Shown here: one piece after another, positions 55,407-64,000 of the stretch
How positions within the stretch are numbered: the stretch's first letter is position 1
Layout: every line of letters begins with the position of its first letter
Source: Prevotella melaninogenica
Lineage (GTDB): Bacteria; Bacteroidota; Bacteroidia; Bacteroidales; Bacteroidaceae
NCBI RefSeq assembly: GCF_018128065.1
Contig: NZ_CP072360.1
Coordinates: 252,501 to 316,500 of the forward strand
Direction: 5' to 3'
DNA length: 64,000 nucleotides
The notes under the pieces: generated by a model
Database searches by the model: none
What the model was told of the DNA's origin: nothing
What the model saw: only the letters and a program-made list of their open reading frames with translations
Translations under genes and position numbers: made by a program

Positions 55407-56351
55407 TTAATCGAGTATTTGACTGATGTTATAAAGCGGACGCTGTTTTACCTCTTCATATATTTTGGCAATATAAACTCCCACTGCACCGATTGAAATC
55501 ATCAGCATGGCGCCCACGAGCCAGATACTGAGAATGAGCGAAGCCCAGCCTGCCACCTCTGTGTGATTTAGGAAAGCATGGATGACATAGATACCGATAC
55601 ACAAGCTGACGAACAAGAAAGCGATACCAAGATAGATGACATAGTAAATGGGTTTCACGGAGAATGACGTAATACCGTCCAATGCTAAACTGAGCATCTT
55701 TCGTAATGTGTACTTAGACGTACCAGCCTTACGCTCGCTAATGCGGTCGTCAACCGTTGTTGATTTTAGTCCGATAGAAGGGATGAGTCCACGTAAATAG
55801 AGGTTACGTTCCTTATATCCAGAGAGCATATTCAATGCTTTGCGGCTCATCAAGCGGAAGTCTGCATGATTGAAAATACTGTTCACACCCATCGTTTCTT
55901 GTAGATGGTAGAACGCTTGTGCTGACATACGTTTCAACATTGGGTCGGCTTTGCGCGAAACCTTTACACCATAGACAATCTCGTTACCTTCCTCAAAGGC
56001 ATCAACCATCTGTGGAATACATTTCTTATAGTCATCTTGCAGGTCGGCATCAAGTGTGATAACGGCATCAGCCCAGTCCTTTGCCGTCATCATACCAGCC
56101 ATAATAGCATTCTGATGTCCCACGTTATGGGCAAGATTGATACCCTTTATACGTGGATATTGCTTGTGGAGCTGTTGGATAATTTCCCATGTTCGGTCAC
56201 GGCTTCCGTCATTGACAAACACAATCATCGAGTCATCGGAAATCTTCCCCTGACTGATGAGTTCGTCGAATAGCTCCATGAGCTGTGCTACCGACTGTTC
56301 TAAAACCTCTTCCTCGTTGTAGCATGGAGAGACCGTTGCAAGTTTTATCAT
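55407..56351 (-). CDS. GtrB-like polyprenyl-phosphate glycosyltransferase (GT2)
   Basis: A 314-residue protein. A GT-A domain (about 1-230) starts LATVSPCYNEEEVLEQSV and has VITLDADLQDD as the metal site and the SERKAGTSKYTLRKM loop typical of dolichyl- or undecaprenyl-phosphate glycosyltransferases. Two C-terminal membrane helices follow (about 235-300). It makes a lipid-linked sugar for the neighbouring GtrA-like protein. It sits between the deacetylase and gtrA genes, all on the minus strand. Confidence 0.9.
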   Translation of the reverse strand: MIKLATVSPCYNEEEVLEQSVAQLMELFDELISQGKISDDSMIVFVNDGSRDRTWEIIQQLHKQYPRIKGINLAHNVGHQNAIMAGMMTAKDWADAVITLDADLQDDYKKCIPQMVDAFEEGNEIVYGVKVSRKADPMLKRMSAQAFYHLQETMGVNSIFNHADFRLMSRKALNMLSGYKERNLYLRGLIPSIGLKSTTVDDRISERKAGTSKYTLRKMLSLALDGITSFSVKPIYYVIYLGIAFLFVSLCIGIYVIHAFLNHTEVAGWASLILSIWLVGAMLMISIGAVGVYIAKIYEEVKQRPLYNISQILD

Positions 56352-56430
56352 ATCTTTTATTCTGCCTGTTGGGATGTTTCTTAGGATATTCTCGGTTCCT
56401 GCTGTCTGCTATTCAGCGCAGGGCATGTAC

Positions 56431-57210
56431 TTATTTCTTCTGTCGGTTGACAAAGTCTACATAGGTAATAAACTCCTGTTTGTCTGCTTTCATTGCCTTA
56501 ATAAAGCGGTCGAGACGCTGTTCTAATTCGTGTCCACTGTGGTTCTTAATGATGAAAGGCATCTTAAACTCTGGATGTGACTTAAGATTATAGAACTCCC
56601 AAGGGTGGAAATAAGTCACAAAGTAGCCATCATGGCGCAATACTTGCCGTACCAAACGAAGATAGAACCACTCTGGGAAGTTGTGCATAGACAACCAAAA
56701 GAGCGGGATACGTAGGTGTGGACTAACGCTGGCAGGTATCTGCATCACCTTACCTTGCATAAACCATGTACGTGGAGTGGTGAGGTGCATATATCGACCC
56801 GGTATAAAAGCAGGATTCAAAGAAGAGTTATAAAGGTAGCCAGCCTTCTCTATCTCCTCATCTGATACGGGAAACATGCGTGGCTGACGATAGCCCGCAA
56901 CCTTCACACCTGTTACACGTTCGATGATTTCCTTAGAGCGGAAAACGTCCTCAGGCTGTGGCTTCCAGTGGTCAACACCATGGCAAGCGACCTCGTGACC
57001 TTCGTTCTTTATGCGTTCCATGACTTCTGGCGCCAGTTCAGCAAAGTTACCTGTACAGAAGAAGGTAGCACAGACATTGTTTGCCTTTAGTATGTCGAGG
57101 ATGCGATTCGTACCTTCTACGGAAACCTTCATACCCTCTTCAATTGAGAAGTCTACCCCATGTTCACGTGGTACATCAAACTCTTCCGTATCGAAGCTTA
57201 GTAATATCAT
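56431..57210 (-). CDS. polysaccharide deacetylase (NodB fold)
   Basis: A 259-residue NodB-type deacetylase. The first catalytic-metal motif is LSFDTEEFD (Asp7, Asp12 region) and the zinc histidines are in HEVACHGVDHW. The C-terminal part (YFHPWEFYNL) resembles DUF3473 members that act on envelope or exopolysaccharide sugars. No signal peptide is seen. It is the first gene of a three-gene unit with GtrB- and GtrA-like genes. Confidence 0.87.
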   Translation of the reverse strand: MILLSFDTEEFDVPREHGVDFSIEEGMKVSVEGTNRILDILKANNVCATFFCTGNFAELAPEVMERIKNEGHEVACHGVDHWKPQPEDVFRSKEIIERVTGVKVAGYRQPRMFPVSDEEIEKAGYLYNSSLNPAFIPGRYMHLTTPRTWFMQGKVMQIPASVSPHLRIPLFWLSMHNFPEWFYLRLVRQVLRHDGYFVTYFHPWEFYNLKSHPEFKMPFIIKNHSGHELEQRLDRFIKAMKADKQEFITYVDFVNRQKK

Positions 57211-57358
57211 TATCTCTTCAGTTTCTTAATTTGTCCAATTTCCTTTATCAAAAGAAAGCTGTTCAATAAGGCATTCTTCTTTTTGTGGATTGCCTTAACA
57301 AGTCCCTCAGATATTGTCTTGTTTTATTGTGTAAAGCTTTCATTTGTATAAAGTATTG

Positions 57359-57366
57359 CAAAGTTA
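57359..57366 (-). promoter_or_regulatory. -7 element upstream of the deacetylase operon
   Basis: TAACTTTG on the minus strand, 150 bases before the start. No proper -33. In the rest of the gap 57211-57696 I see only AT-rich DNA and no gene. Confidence 0.4.
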
Positions 57367-57696
57367 CAATAAAACTCTGATATTATTTGTATAAGAAGAC
57401 ATTGATTTAGGGCTTATTAATCATTAATTAGAAGGCTGATAAGCCTATAGAATTATTTTTATAAAGAAAAACTTCTTCATAAAAAAAACATTTTCAAGAG
57501 CGTTATTTTTACTTTCAAAACTTGTTTTATCAGAATATTATTGTTAGTTTTGCACAGAATAATACACACATAAATTATGTGTAAAACACTACTGGTAAGG
57601 TGATTGATAATGATATAACTGATGTTATTTATCGTAATAGGAAACGTCTTTGTAGTATATTTATATCATCTTTGCAGCCGTTAAACCATAGAAAAT

Positions 57697-60174
57697 ATGA
57701 AAGTTAGTAAGTTAATCTTTACTTTAGGTATGATGGCTATTGCTATAGCCGCACATGGTCAGACATCAACAATATCAGGTGTATTGCTCGATTCCCTTAC
57801 CCATGAGGGTGAGCCTTATGCCACTATCAGAGTCTACAAAGGCAAGAAGAGCGAGACACCAGTGGCTATGTCGGTGACAGCAAAGGACGGAAAGTTCTCT
57901 CAAAAGGTAACAGGACAGGGCAGTTATTTCGTTTCTTTTACTTCAATGGGACGTAAGGAAATTCTGCGTAAGGTACAACTTACGGCAACAGGTGGTACCA
58001 TCAACCTTGGAAATCTCCTTGTACAAGACGATACAAAGCAGTTGAAAGATGTCGAGGTTGTGGCACAGAAGCCGCTTGTAAAGATGGAAACCGACAAGAT
58101 GACCTACGATGTACAAAGCGACAATGATGTCAAGACAAATACCGTACTTGATATGTTGCGTAAGGTTCCGATGGTAACTGTGGACGGACAAGACAACATT
58201 ACTGTCAACGGACAAGGTTCTTTCAAGGTCTATGTAGACGGAAAACCTAACGTAATGTTCTCTTCCAATCCTTCACAGATATTCAAGGCTATGCCTGCTT
58301 CGGCTGTGAAATCTATCGAAGTAGTTACTAATCCCGGTGCAAAATATGATGCAGAAGGAGTCGGTGGTGTGCTGAATATCATCATGAACACTGGTGATGG
58401 AAAGAGCAAGGCAAAGCTGAACGGATATAATGGTAGTGTGGCTGCCACCATGAGTAACAAGGGATACCGTGGCTCAACCTTCTTTAGCGGACAGCAAGGA
58501 AAGCTCACCTACAGTGCTAACTTAATGGTATCAAAAGGTAAGTCAGACGGAACAGAAACAGAGATACGCCGTACCTCATCTGTTGGGTCACGTATGGACT
58601 ACTGGCAGAGGGGTAATACTAATTTTAATTTCACGATGGGTAATATTAGTTTAGGCTATGAACTCGATTCGGTGAGTAATATTGGTGCTACGTTCGGTTT
58701 GACTGGTTACGCGATGAAGAATGATGGTCATCCTACAACAACCTTCTCTGGTGGAGCCTATGGTACTGGCTTTACGTATGGCAACGAGATGACGATGGAG
58801 AATAAAAACAAGTCATTTAATGGAAGTGTAGACTATCAACGCTTCTTTAATAAGGAACGTACAAGCAGCCTGACACTAAGTTATCTCTTCACAACTTCCC
58901 CTGCGGAGAACAACAACCGACGTATTTATGATGCTTTGCCAGCAGGTGTGACAATTCCTTTATCAGATCTTTATTCTGCGGCTAAGACACGTGGAACAGA
59001 ACATACAGTGCAGGTTGACTTCACAACACCATTAGGAAAAAAACAAACGTTGAGTACTGGTTTAAAGTTTATCTCTCATCGTAACTCGTCTGACTCTAAG
59101 TTTTATGATATCATAGGCGGTACAGAAGTCTATAATGCAGCCAACAGTGTGAACTATAAGAATACACAGAGTATCTTGGCTGAATATGCAGAGTACAGTG
59201 CAACTATGGGTAAGTTTGGAGCAAAGGCAGGTTTGCGTTATGAGCACACGTGGGAGAAGGTGAACTTTATCGTTGGTTCTGGTTCCGACTTCAAGAAGAA
59301 TTATGGAAGTCTGGTACCCTCTGCCAGCTTCAGCTATAACATCTCTGGTGGTGTCAATTTAGGCTTGAATTATAACATGCGTATCAGCCGCCCGGGCGTT
59401 AGTTACCTCAACCCATACATTGATCGTTCTAACCCAACGGTCTTGAGTTATGGTAATCCAGACCTGTCGGTTGAGAAGAGCCACAACGTTAGCTTAGTAT
59501 TCAATTACTTTACACCGAAGTTTATGATGAACATGACACTCGGTGAAGCTTTTGCCAACAATCAAATTGAGCAGTATTCGTTTATGAACGGAACAGTGCT
59601 GAACACAACTTATGGCAATATCGTACGTAGCCGTTGGACCAATTTCAGCACCTTTATGAACTATGCTGTCACCCCTAAGACACGTATCATGCTCAATGGA
59701 AGCTTTGATTATGGAGATATCCGTTCCCAGCAGTTGGGCGAATACAACCACGGCTGGCAAGCAAGTGCATTCTTGGGCGTACAGCAAACCTTCCCATGGA
59801 AGATAAATTGGAGTGTGTTTATGGGTGGACTGACAAAGAAATACTTATTGCAGGGACATAATGGAGGTTTTAATATGTTCACATCAACCCTCTCAAAGAG
59901 TTTTATCAAGGACAAGCTCAATCTTAGTTTGATGTACTTTGTACCTTTGACTGGAAAGATGCACATCAAGCAATACAGCCACGGTGCTAACTTTGAGAAT
60001 CACATGAACATTACGATTCCAGCACAACACGTGGCATTGACCATCACTTGGAATTTTGGAAATACAAAGAAGCAGTTCCAAACACACAAGAGTAATATTT
60101 CAAATGACTTCCAAGAGAAGAAGAATGATCAGCAAATGAACGGTATTGGAATGGGTTCTGGCGGTGGTATGTAG
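57697..60174 (+). CDS. TonB-receptor-like outer membrane beta-barrel protein
   Basis: An 825-residue outer membrane protein. A signal peptide covers 1-21 (ISKLIFTLGMMAIAIAAHG-like core). A carboxypeptidase-regulatory-like domain follows (about 25-110), a plug at about 125-220 (LDMLRKVPMVTVDG and AVKSIEVVTNPGAKYDAEG), then a barrel. There is no STN domain and no SusD, sigma or FecR gene next to it, in contrast to the receptor at 32726. The substrate is unknown. The C-terminus is Gly- and Met-rich (GIGMGSGGGM). Confidence 0.83.
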   Translation: MKVSKLIFTLGMMAIAIAAHGQTSTISGVLLDSLTHEGEPYATIRVYKGKKSETPVAMSVTAKDGKFSQKVTGQGSYFVSFTSMGRKEILRKVQLTATGGTINLGNLLVQDDTKQLKDVEVVAQKPLVKMETDKMTYDVQSDNDVKTNTVLDMLRKVPMVTVDGQDNITVNGQGSFKVYVDGKPNVMFSSNPSQIFKAMPASAVKSIEVVTNPGAKYDAEGVGGVLNIIMNTGDGKSKAKLNGYNGSVAATMSNKGYRGSTFFSGQQGKLTYSANLMVSKGKSDGTETEIRRTSSVGSRMDYWQRGNTNFNFTMGNISLGYELDSVSNIGATFGLTGYAMKNDGHPTTTFSGGAYGTGFTYGNEMTMENKNKSFNGSVDYQRFFNKERTSSLTLSYLFTTSPAENNNRRIYDALPAGVTIPLSDLYSAAKTRGTEHTVQVDFTTPLGKKQTLSTGLKFISHRNSSDSKFYDIIGGTEVYNAANSVNYKNTQSILAEYAEYSATMGKFGAKAGLRYEHTWEKVNFIVGSGSDFKKNYGSLVPSASFSYNISGGVNLGLNYNMRISRPGVSYLNPYIDRSNPTVLSYGNPDLSVEKSHNVSLVFNYFTPKFMMNMTLGEAFANNQIEQYSFMNGTVLNTTYGNIVRSRWTNFSTFMNYAVTPKTRIMLNGSFDYGDIRSQQLGEYNHGWQASAFLGVQQTFPWKINWSVFMGGLTKKYLLQGHNGGFNMFTSTLSKSFIKDKLNLSLMYFVPLTGKMHIKQYSHGANFENHMNITIPAQHVALTITWNFGNTKKQFQTHKSNISNDFQEKKNDQQMNGIGMGSGGGM

Positions 60175-60189
60175 CCATAACTTATATTT

Positions 60190-60231
60190 TTTCCATGAAG
60201 AAAGATATTTCTTTTCAGAAGAGGAAAGTAC
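60190..60231. repeat. 22-bp-period repeat, family B, locus 3
   Basis: CATGAAGAAAG at 60194 and CAGAAGAGGAAAG at 60216, 22 bases apart, in the gap after the barrel protein gene. It is a weak match. Confidence 0.4.
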
Positions 60232-60333
60232 AAAGCCTCTGAACGCAAATGATCATCACACAAAAGACATCAAGAAGATGCTACCTTGATAATGTCCAAT
60301 TCTAAGCGGACTGTAAAAGGTAAAGAAACAAGA

Positions 60334-60380
60334 AAATGCCACTTCCTAACACAATACTTGTGCGCCAGGAAGTGGCATTT
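60334..60380. terminator. bidirectional terminator
   Basis: Perfect 14-bp stem AAATGCCACTTCCT with its complement, 19-base loop, between convergent genes. Apart from the family B repeat at 60190, nothing else is seen in the 330-base gap. Confidence 0.8.
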
Positions 60381-60504
60381 GTCGGTATTTTACACCTGCT
60401 ATTGAGGAAAGAGTTTACTCTGCTCTGAATATTTAAATGGATTGTCTGTCCACAACAGTTACGTCTTTTATTCTTTCTGTGCAAGTGTTTTTTGTCTTGT
60501 TTTC

Positions 60505-61515
60505 CTACTCTTTAACCTCCCAAATTTCGTTGGTTTCAAGCATTTCCATGAAAGTATGATAATGCTTCTGTGCTTTTATCTCTTCAATCTGTTGGTTGAC
60601 AGCAGCATCATAGGTAGGTGCTTCGACATCACGGATAACGCCAAGAGCAATAGGGAAGCCGTCTTCATTACTCATCATAGCAAGTTTCAACTGCAAAGTA
60701 TTATCTTGGCAATGAGCATCATGTATGAGAATATCATCACGGGTAACACCATTCTCTCCAATCTTAACAACTTTCAAGCCGAAACCTTCTTGTATAAGTC
60801 CATACTCATTGTTAGCACCAAAGATCAATGGTTCGCCATGTTTAACGTAGATAGAGTTTTCTTTTCTACCTGCAGAGGTATAAACAGAGTTGTGACAACC
60901 ATCATTAAAGATGACACAGTTCTGCAAAATCTCACACACGGCAGCTCCCTTATGCTGATAAGCAGCCTTCAGGATATCGATTGTCTCAGTATTGTCGCTG
61001 GCAACACTACGTGCGAAGAAGTTACCGCGAGCACCAAAACAAAGCTCTGCTGGACGGAATGGGTCTTCTGTCGTACCGTAAGGACTTGACTTAGAGACGA
61101 AGCCACGTGGGCTGGTTGGTGAATACTGTCCCTTTGTTAAGCCATAGATACGGTTGTTCAAAAGTATCATATTCAGGTCCACATTACGGCGCATGGCATG
61201 GATAAAGTGGTTACCACCGATGGCAAGAGCATCACCATCGCCCGATACTTGCCAGATGGTAAGGTTCGGATTGGTTACCTTTGCACCAGTAGAGATTGCT
61301 GCTGCACGACCATGAATGGTCTGCATTGCGTATGTGTTAGCATAATATGGTAATCGGCTTGAACATCCAATACCACTGATAACGGCTGTTTCATGAGGTG
61401 GAACACCTAACTCTGCCATCGCTTTCTGCAAACTGGCAAGGAAGAAATGGTCACCACAGCCAGGACACCAACGTGGCTGTCCCTTCTTAAAATCTTGTGC
61501 TGTATATTGATTCAT
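60505..61515 (-). CDS. korB: 2-oxoacid:ferredoxin oxidoreductase beta subunit
   Basis: A 336-residue thiamine-diphosphate subunit that works with the alpha subunit next door to convert 2-oxoacids, probably 2-oxoglutarate, to acyl-CoA with ferredoxin. The CPGCG motif near residue 17 starts the fold and the thiamine-binding GDGDALAIGGNH follows. I start at MNQYTAQDFKKGQPRW (61515); the Met nine codons earlier is inside a repeat-rich stretch. It is separated from korA by 162 bases carrying heptamer repeats. Confidence 0.9.
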   Translation of the reverse strand: MNQYTAQDFKKGQPRWCPGCGDHFFLASLQKAMAELGVPPHETAVISGIGCSSRLPYYANTYAMQTIHGRAAAISTGAKVTNPNLTIWQVSGDGDALAIGGNHFIHAMRRNVDLNMILLNNRIYGLTKGQYSPTSPRGFVSKSSPYGTTEDPFRPAELCFGARGNFFARSVASDNTETIDILKAAYQHKGAAVCEILQNCVIFNDGCHNSVYTSAGRKENSIYVKHGEPLIFGANNEYGLIQEGFGLKVVKIGENGVTRDDILIHDAHCQDNTLQLKLAMMSNEDGFPIALGVIRDVEAPTYDAAVNQQIEEIKAQKHYHTFMEMLETNEIWEVKE

Positions 61516-61530
61516 GACTTTTTTATTTAA

Positions 61531-61677
61531 TTCAAAATTCACTGTTTGTAATTCAAAATTCAGAATTCAGAATTATGATTACTTCTATTTGCTATGAACT
61601 ATTACAAGCAACTTGTCAACTTGTCAACCCATCAACTTGTATCGCTGTGGGTTATTACAAGCAACTTGTCTACTCGC
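61531..61677. repeat. AATTCAN heptamer repeat, locus 4, with TTACAAGCAACTTG repeats
   Basis: AATTCAA and AATTCAG units end ATTATGATTACTTC, like locus 3. Then TTACAAGCAACTTGTC occurs twice (about 61602 and 61655), with ACTTGTCAAC-type repeats between. Confidence 0.65.
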
Positions 61678-63576
61678 TTATTCAAGTATTTTCGTATAGA
61701 AAGTACCCGTTTCTTCCTTTGGTAATGGAGCCTTAAGGAGCTTTTCAAAGGTTGACACCAATTCAGTGACAACGAATGGCTGTCCCTTAACTTGGTTATA
61801 CTGATAAGGAGCGAAATGGTTGATACGGATACGAAGGAGGGCAGCAAGCTGTCCAAGATTCTGTTCAGCAACAACAACCTTCTTGTAACGACTAAGCACC
61901 TCTGCGGTATTCTTTGGCAATGGGTTTACATACTTAAACTGCGCCAAAGCAACCTTATGTCCCTTCTTGCGCAATTCTTTCATTGCAGAATAGAGGTGAC
62001 CATACGTACTTCCGAAGCCAACAATGAGCAAGTCGGCATCCTTCTCATCACCCAAAACCTTCAAATCAGGCACAGGGATACGAGCGACCTTTTCCCAACG
62101 GATATGATCCATCTTGTCATGGTTCTCTGGATCGGTTGAGATGGCACCTGTCTCGCCGTCTTTCTCCAAGCCACCAAGGATGTGTGTATAGCCTTCCGTA
62201 CCTGGAATAGCCCAGTAACGTGCCAATGTCTTAGGGTCACGTTTGTATGGAGTATACTTATACTTCTGATCTTCTGTAACGAAGTGAGGGCGGATTTCTG
62301 GCAACTCATCGATATCTGGAAGTTTCCAAGCAGAAGAACCATTAGCAATGAAAGCATCGGTAAGGAGCACAACTGGTGTCATATGTTCCAATGCAATCTT
62401 ACATGCGTTGTAGGCTGCATCAAAGCAATCAGTAGGACTTGTAGCTGCAATAACAGGCATTGGACTCTCTCCATTACGACCATAAAGCACCTGTAGGAGG
62501 TCGGTCTGCTCACTCTTGGTAGGCATACCCGTTGATGGACCACCACGTTGTACGTCAATAATTACCAATGGAAGCTCGTCGATAAGCGCAAGGTTCATTG
62601 CCTCACTCTTCAAACATATACCAGGACCAGAGGTTGAAGTAGCTGCCAAGGCACCAGCGAAAGCTGCACCAATAGCCGATGCACAACCTGCAATCTCGTC
62701 TTCACACTGTACGGTTGTCACACCCATTGACTTATGTTTTGCCAACTCGTGTAAGATATCTGTTGCAGGAGTGATAGGATAAGAACCCAAGAAAAGACGC
62801 AATCCAGCACGTTCTGCAGCTGCCATCAATCCGTAGGCTGTAGCCTTATTACCTGTAATATCCATGTAACGTCCAGGTTCCTTCACTTTTGACTCAATAC
62901 GATAGGTATTAGGAACAGAGGCATGTACGTTATGACCATAGTCATATCCTGCACGTACCACCTTAATATTCGCCTCAGCAATGGCTGGTTTCTTCTTGAA
63001 CTTTGTTTCAAGATAGTTATTAACCAACTCCAAGTCGCGATTGAAAAGCCAGCAGACAAGACCCAGGGCAAACATATTACGGCACTTCAACATAGACTTG
63101 TTATCCATGCCTGTATCAGCCAAACAGTCCTTCACCATCTTTGTTATCGGACAAGCCACTACCCGATCAGGGTCAATACCCATCTCGCCTAAATAGTCAT
63201 CACTACGAAATTCAGCCTTCTGAAGGTCTCTCTGACCGAATGAATCAGTATCGATAATAATCGTACTGTTAGGTTTACAATGTTTGTACTGCATCTTTAA
63301 CGCAGCAGCATTCATTGCCACGAGAACGTCACAGAGGTCACCAGGCGTATAAACTTTGCCCGAACCGATATGAACTTGGAATCCACTCACACCGGTTAAG
63401 GAGCCTTGCGGGGCACGGATGTCTGCTGGATAGTCTGGGAACGTAGATACACCATTGCCGATAGAAGCCGATACGGTTGTAAAAATGTTACCCGCAAGCT
63501 GCATACCATCACCTGAGTCACCAGAAAAGTGTATTACAACACTGTCGAGTTCTTTCACTTCGATTTGTTCTTCCAT
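61678..63576 (-). CDS. korA: 2-oxoacid:acceptor oxidoreductase alpha subunit (fused gamma-alpha)
   Basis: A 632-residue subunit. Residues about 8-190 form the gamma domain (VIHFSGDSGDGMQLAGNIF). The alpha part then has GSYPITPATDILHEL, CEDEIAGCASAIGAAFAG and a C-terminal transketolase-like domain. Fused gamma-alpha with a separate beta subunit is the KorAB form, which favours 2-oxoglutarate in the anaerobic TCA pathway of Bacteroidota. A pyruvate or branched-chain substrate is possible. Confidence 0.88.
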   Translation of the reverse strand: MEEQIEVKELDSVVIHFSGDSGDGMQLAGNIFTTVSASIGNGVSTFPDYPADIRAPQGSLTGVSGFQVHIGSGKVYTPGDLCDVLVAMNAAALKMQYKHCKPNSTIIIDTDSFGQRDLQKAEFRSDDYLGEMGIDPDRVVACPITKMVKDCLADTGMDNKSMLKCRNMFALGLVCWLFNRDLELVNNYLETKFKKKPAIAEANIKVVRAGYDYGHNVHASVPNTYRIESKVKEPGRYMDITGNKATAYGLMAAAERAGLRLFLGSYPITPATDILHELAKHKSMGVTTVQCEDEIAGCASAIGAAFAGALAATSTSGPGICLKSEAMNLALIDELPLVIIDVQRGGPSTGMPTKSEQTDLLQVLYGRNGESPMPVIAATSPTDCFDAAYNACKIALEHMTPVVLLTDAFIANGSSAWKLPDIDELPEIRPHFVTEDQKYKYTPYKRDPKTLARYWAIPGTEGYTHILGGLEKDGETGAISTDPENHDKMDHIRWEKVARIPVPDLKVLGDEKDADLLIVGFGSTYGHLYSAMKELRKKGHKVALAQFKYVNPLPKNTAEVLSRYKKVVVAEQNLGQLAALLRIRINHFAPYQYNQVKGQPFVVTELVSTFEKLLKAPLPKEETGTFYTKILE

Positions 63577-63645
63577 AGATTATTTCTTGTTTATGTTAGT
63601 AAATCGTTTCTGTATTTCTTGCTTTTCCCGCTGTAGCGGTCATAC

Positions 63646-64000
63646 TTATTTTATGATTTTCTCACCATTAGAGACATAAATTCCCTTGGGTAACTCACGC
63701 TCATTTGTCCCCATCTTAACCCCCTGCAACGAATAGATTTCGTTGCTTTCCTTGCTTTCTTGAATCCTTGTCATCGGAACACTGACACCTAATGGAATAT
63801 GTTTTTTCTTCTGATAGACACGTATCCAGTCAATACACATCTCATAGGTATGATTCTCATTAGGGTTTTTCGCCCACGAACCATTGCCCACAGACTGATT
63901 GAGAATCAGGTAGAAATTGGACTTATCAAACGGCCATTGCTCTTGACTATCATTCTGTTTCTTATATTGAAACACACGTTTACCATCGGCAAAGAATGTC
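63646..64000 (-). CDS. glycoside hydrolase family 16 protein, C-terminal part (partial)
   Basis: The last 118 residues of a larger secreted enzyme that continues past the right edge. In-frame codons reach the edge (TFFADGKRVFQYKK), so the 63975 position is not a start. The segments FYLILNQSVGNGSW and YEMCIDWIRVYQK are the end of a GH16 jelly-roll, as in laminarinase-type beta-glucanases. The tail after about residue 70 (YSLQGVKMGT...PKGIYVSNGEKIIK) resembles T9SS sorting domains. Catalytic residues lie outside the window. Confidence 0.8.
   Translation of the reverse strand, partial: TFFADGKRVFQYKKQNDSQEQWPFDKSNFYLILNQSVGNGSWAKNPNENHTYEMCIDWIRVYQKKKHIPLGVSVPMTRIQESKESNEIYSLQGVKMGTNERELPKGIYVSNGEKIIK

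Noticed and set aside
57471..57520. Family B repeat upstream of the barrel protein
   Set aside because: TTCAT/TTCAA words occur but are spaced 17 and 21 bases apart, so the 22-bp period does not hold.
60442..61089. 215-codon frame opposite korB
   Set aside because: It is antisense to the CPGCG- and thiamine-motif-containing korB gene, and hydrophobic only through mirror coding.

Overview
The window looks like chromosomal DNA of an oral-type Prevotella (Bacteroidota, P. melaninogenica-like). The partial 16S rRNA gene at the left edge, the repeated TTTG-N19/20-TAnnTTTG promoters, the FecR/ECF sigma/TonB receptor cassette, the DUF4254, DUF3298 and DUF3108 families and a T9SS-like C-terminal tail on a GH16 enzyme all fit. 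Genus-level placement is fairly secure; the species is not.

Layout. 1-1.2 kb: 5' half of 16S rRNA (minus strand) with its promoter. 1.3-6.3 kb: esterase, DUF3298 lipoprotein, a frameshifted oxidoreductase, metY and a divergent Lrp/AsnC regulator. 6.5-14.3 kb: Na/Pi cotransporter, uridine-kinase-like protein, two secreted proteins, heptosyltransferase-like GT9 and DUF4254. 15-26.5 kb: acpP-fabF-rnc, nrdA-nrdB, DUF3108, ychF and lgt, with a DnaA-box cluster after nrdB that is a candidate oriC. 27-38 kb: ketopantoate-reductase-like protein, mutS, a frameshifted Fic gene, the sigma/anti-sigma/TonB receptor operon and a frameshifted S41 peptidase. 38-42.6 kb: RNA methyltransferase, SufE, a U32 protein and miaB. 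42.7-57.2 kb: cell-envelope region with an MsbA-like exporter, two LtaS-like sulfatase-fold enzymes, an LpxL-like acyltransferase, a glycosyltransferase operon, GtrA/GtrB-type genes and a polysaccharide deacetylase. 57.7-64 kb: a TonB-type outer membrane protein, korA-korB and the end of a GH16 gene.

The most unusual content is in the intergenic DNA. Seven intergenic loci carry short arrays of an imperfect 13-bp palindrome (RCAC-N5-GTGY) joined by 9-bp linkers, giving a strict 22-bp period. Three other unrelated sequence families, rich in CATGAA/TATTT, CTTTT/AAAAG or TCCTA, also repeat every 22 (sometimes 23) bp. There are also heptamer repeats (AATTCAN and GGGTGTT), one of which sits in frame inside an RNA methyltransferase gene. 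Other dispersed elements are an 80-bp element bounded by CTGTCA motifs in three copies, G/C-rich hairpins, and a 254-bp element with ISL3-like inverted ends.

Three genes (Gfo/Idh oxidoreductase, Fic, S41 peptidase) each carry a single-base loss in a short homopolymer. These may be real pseudogenes or sequence errors. I saw no tRNA gene, CRISPR array, prophage or intact insertion sequence.
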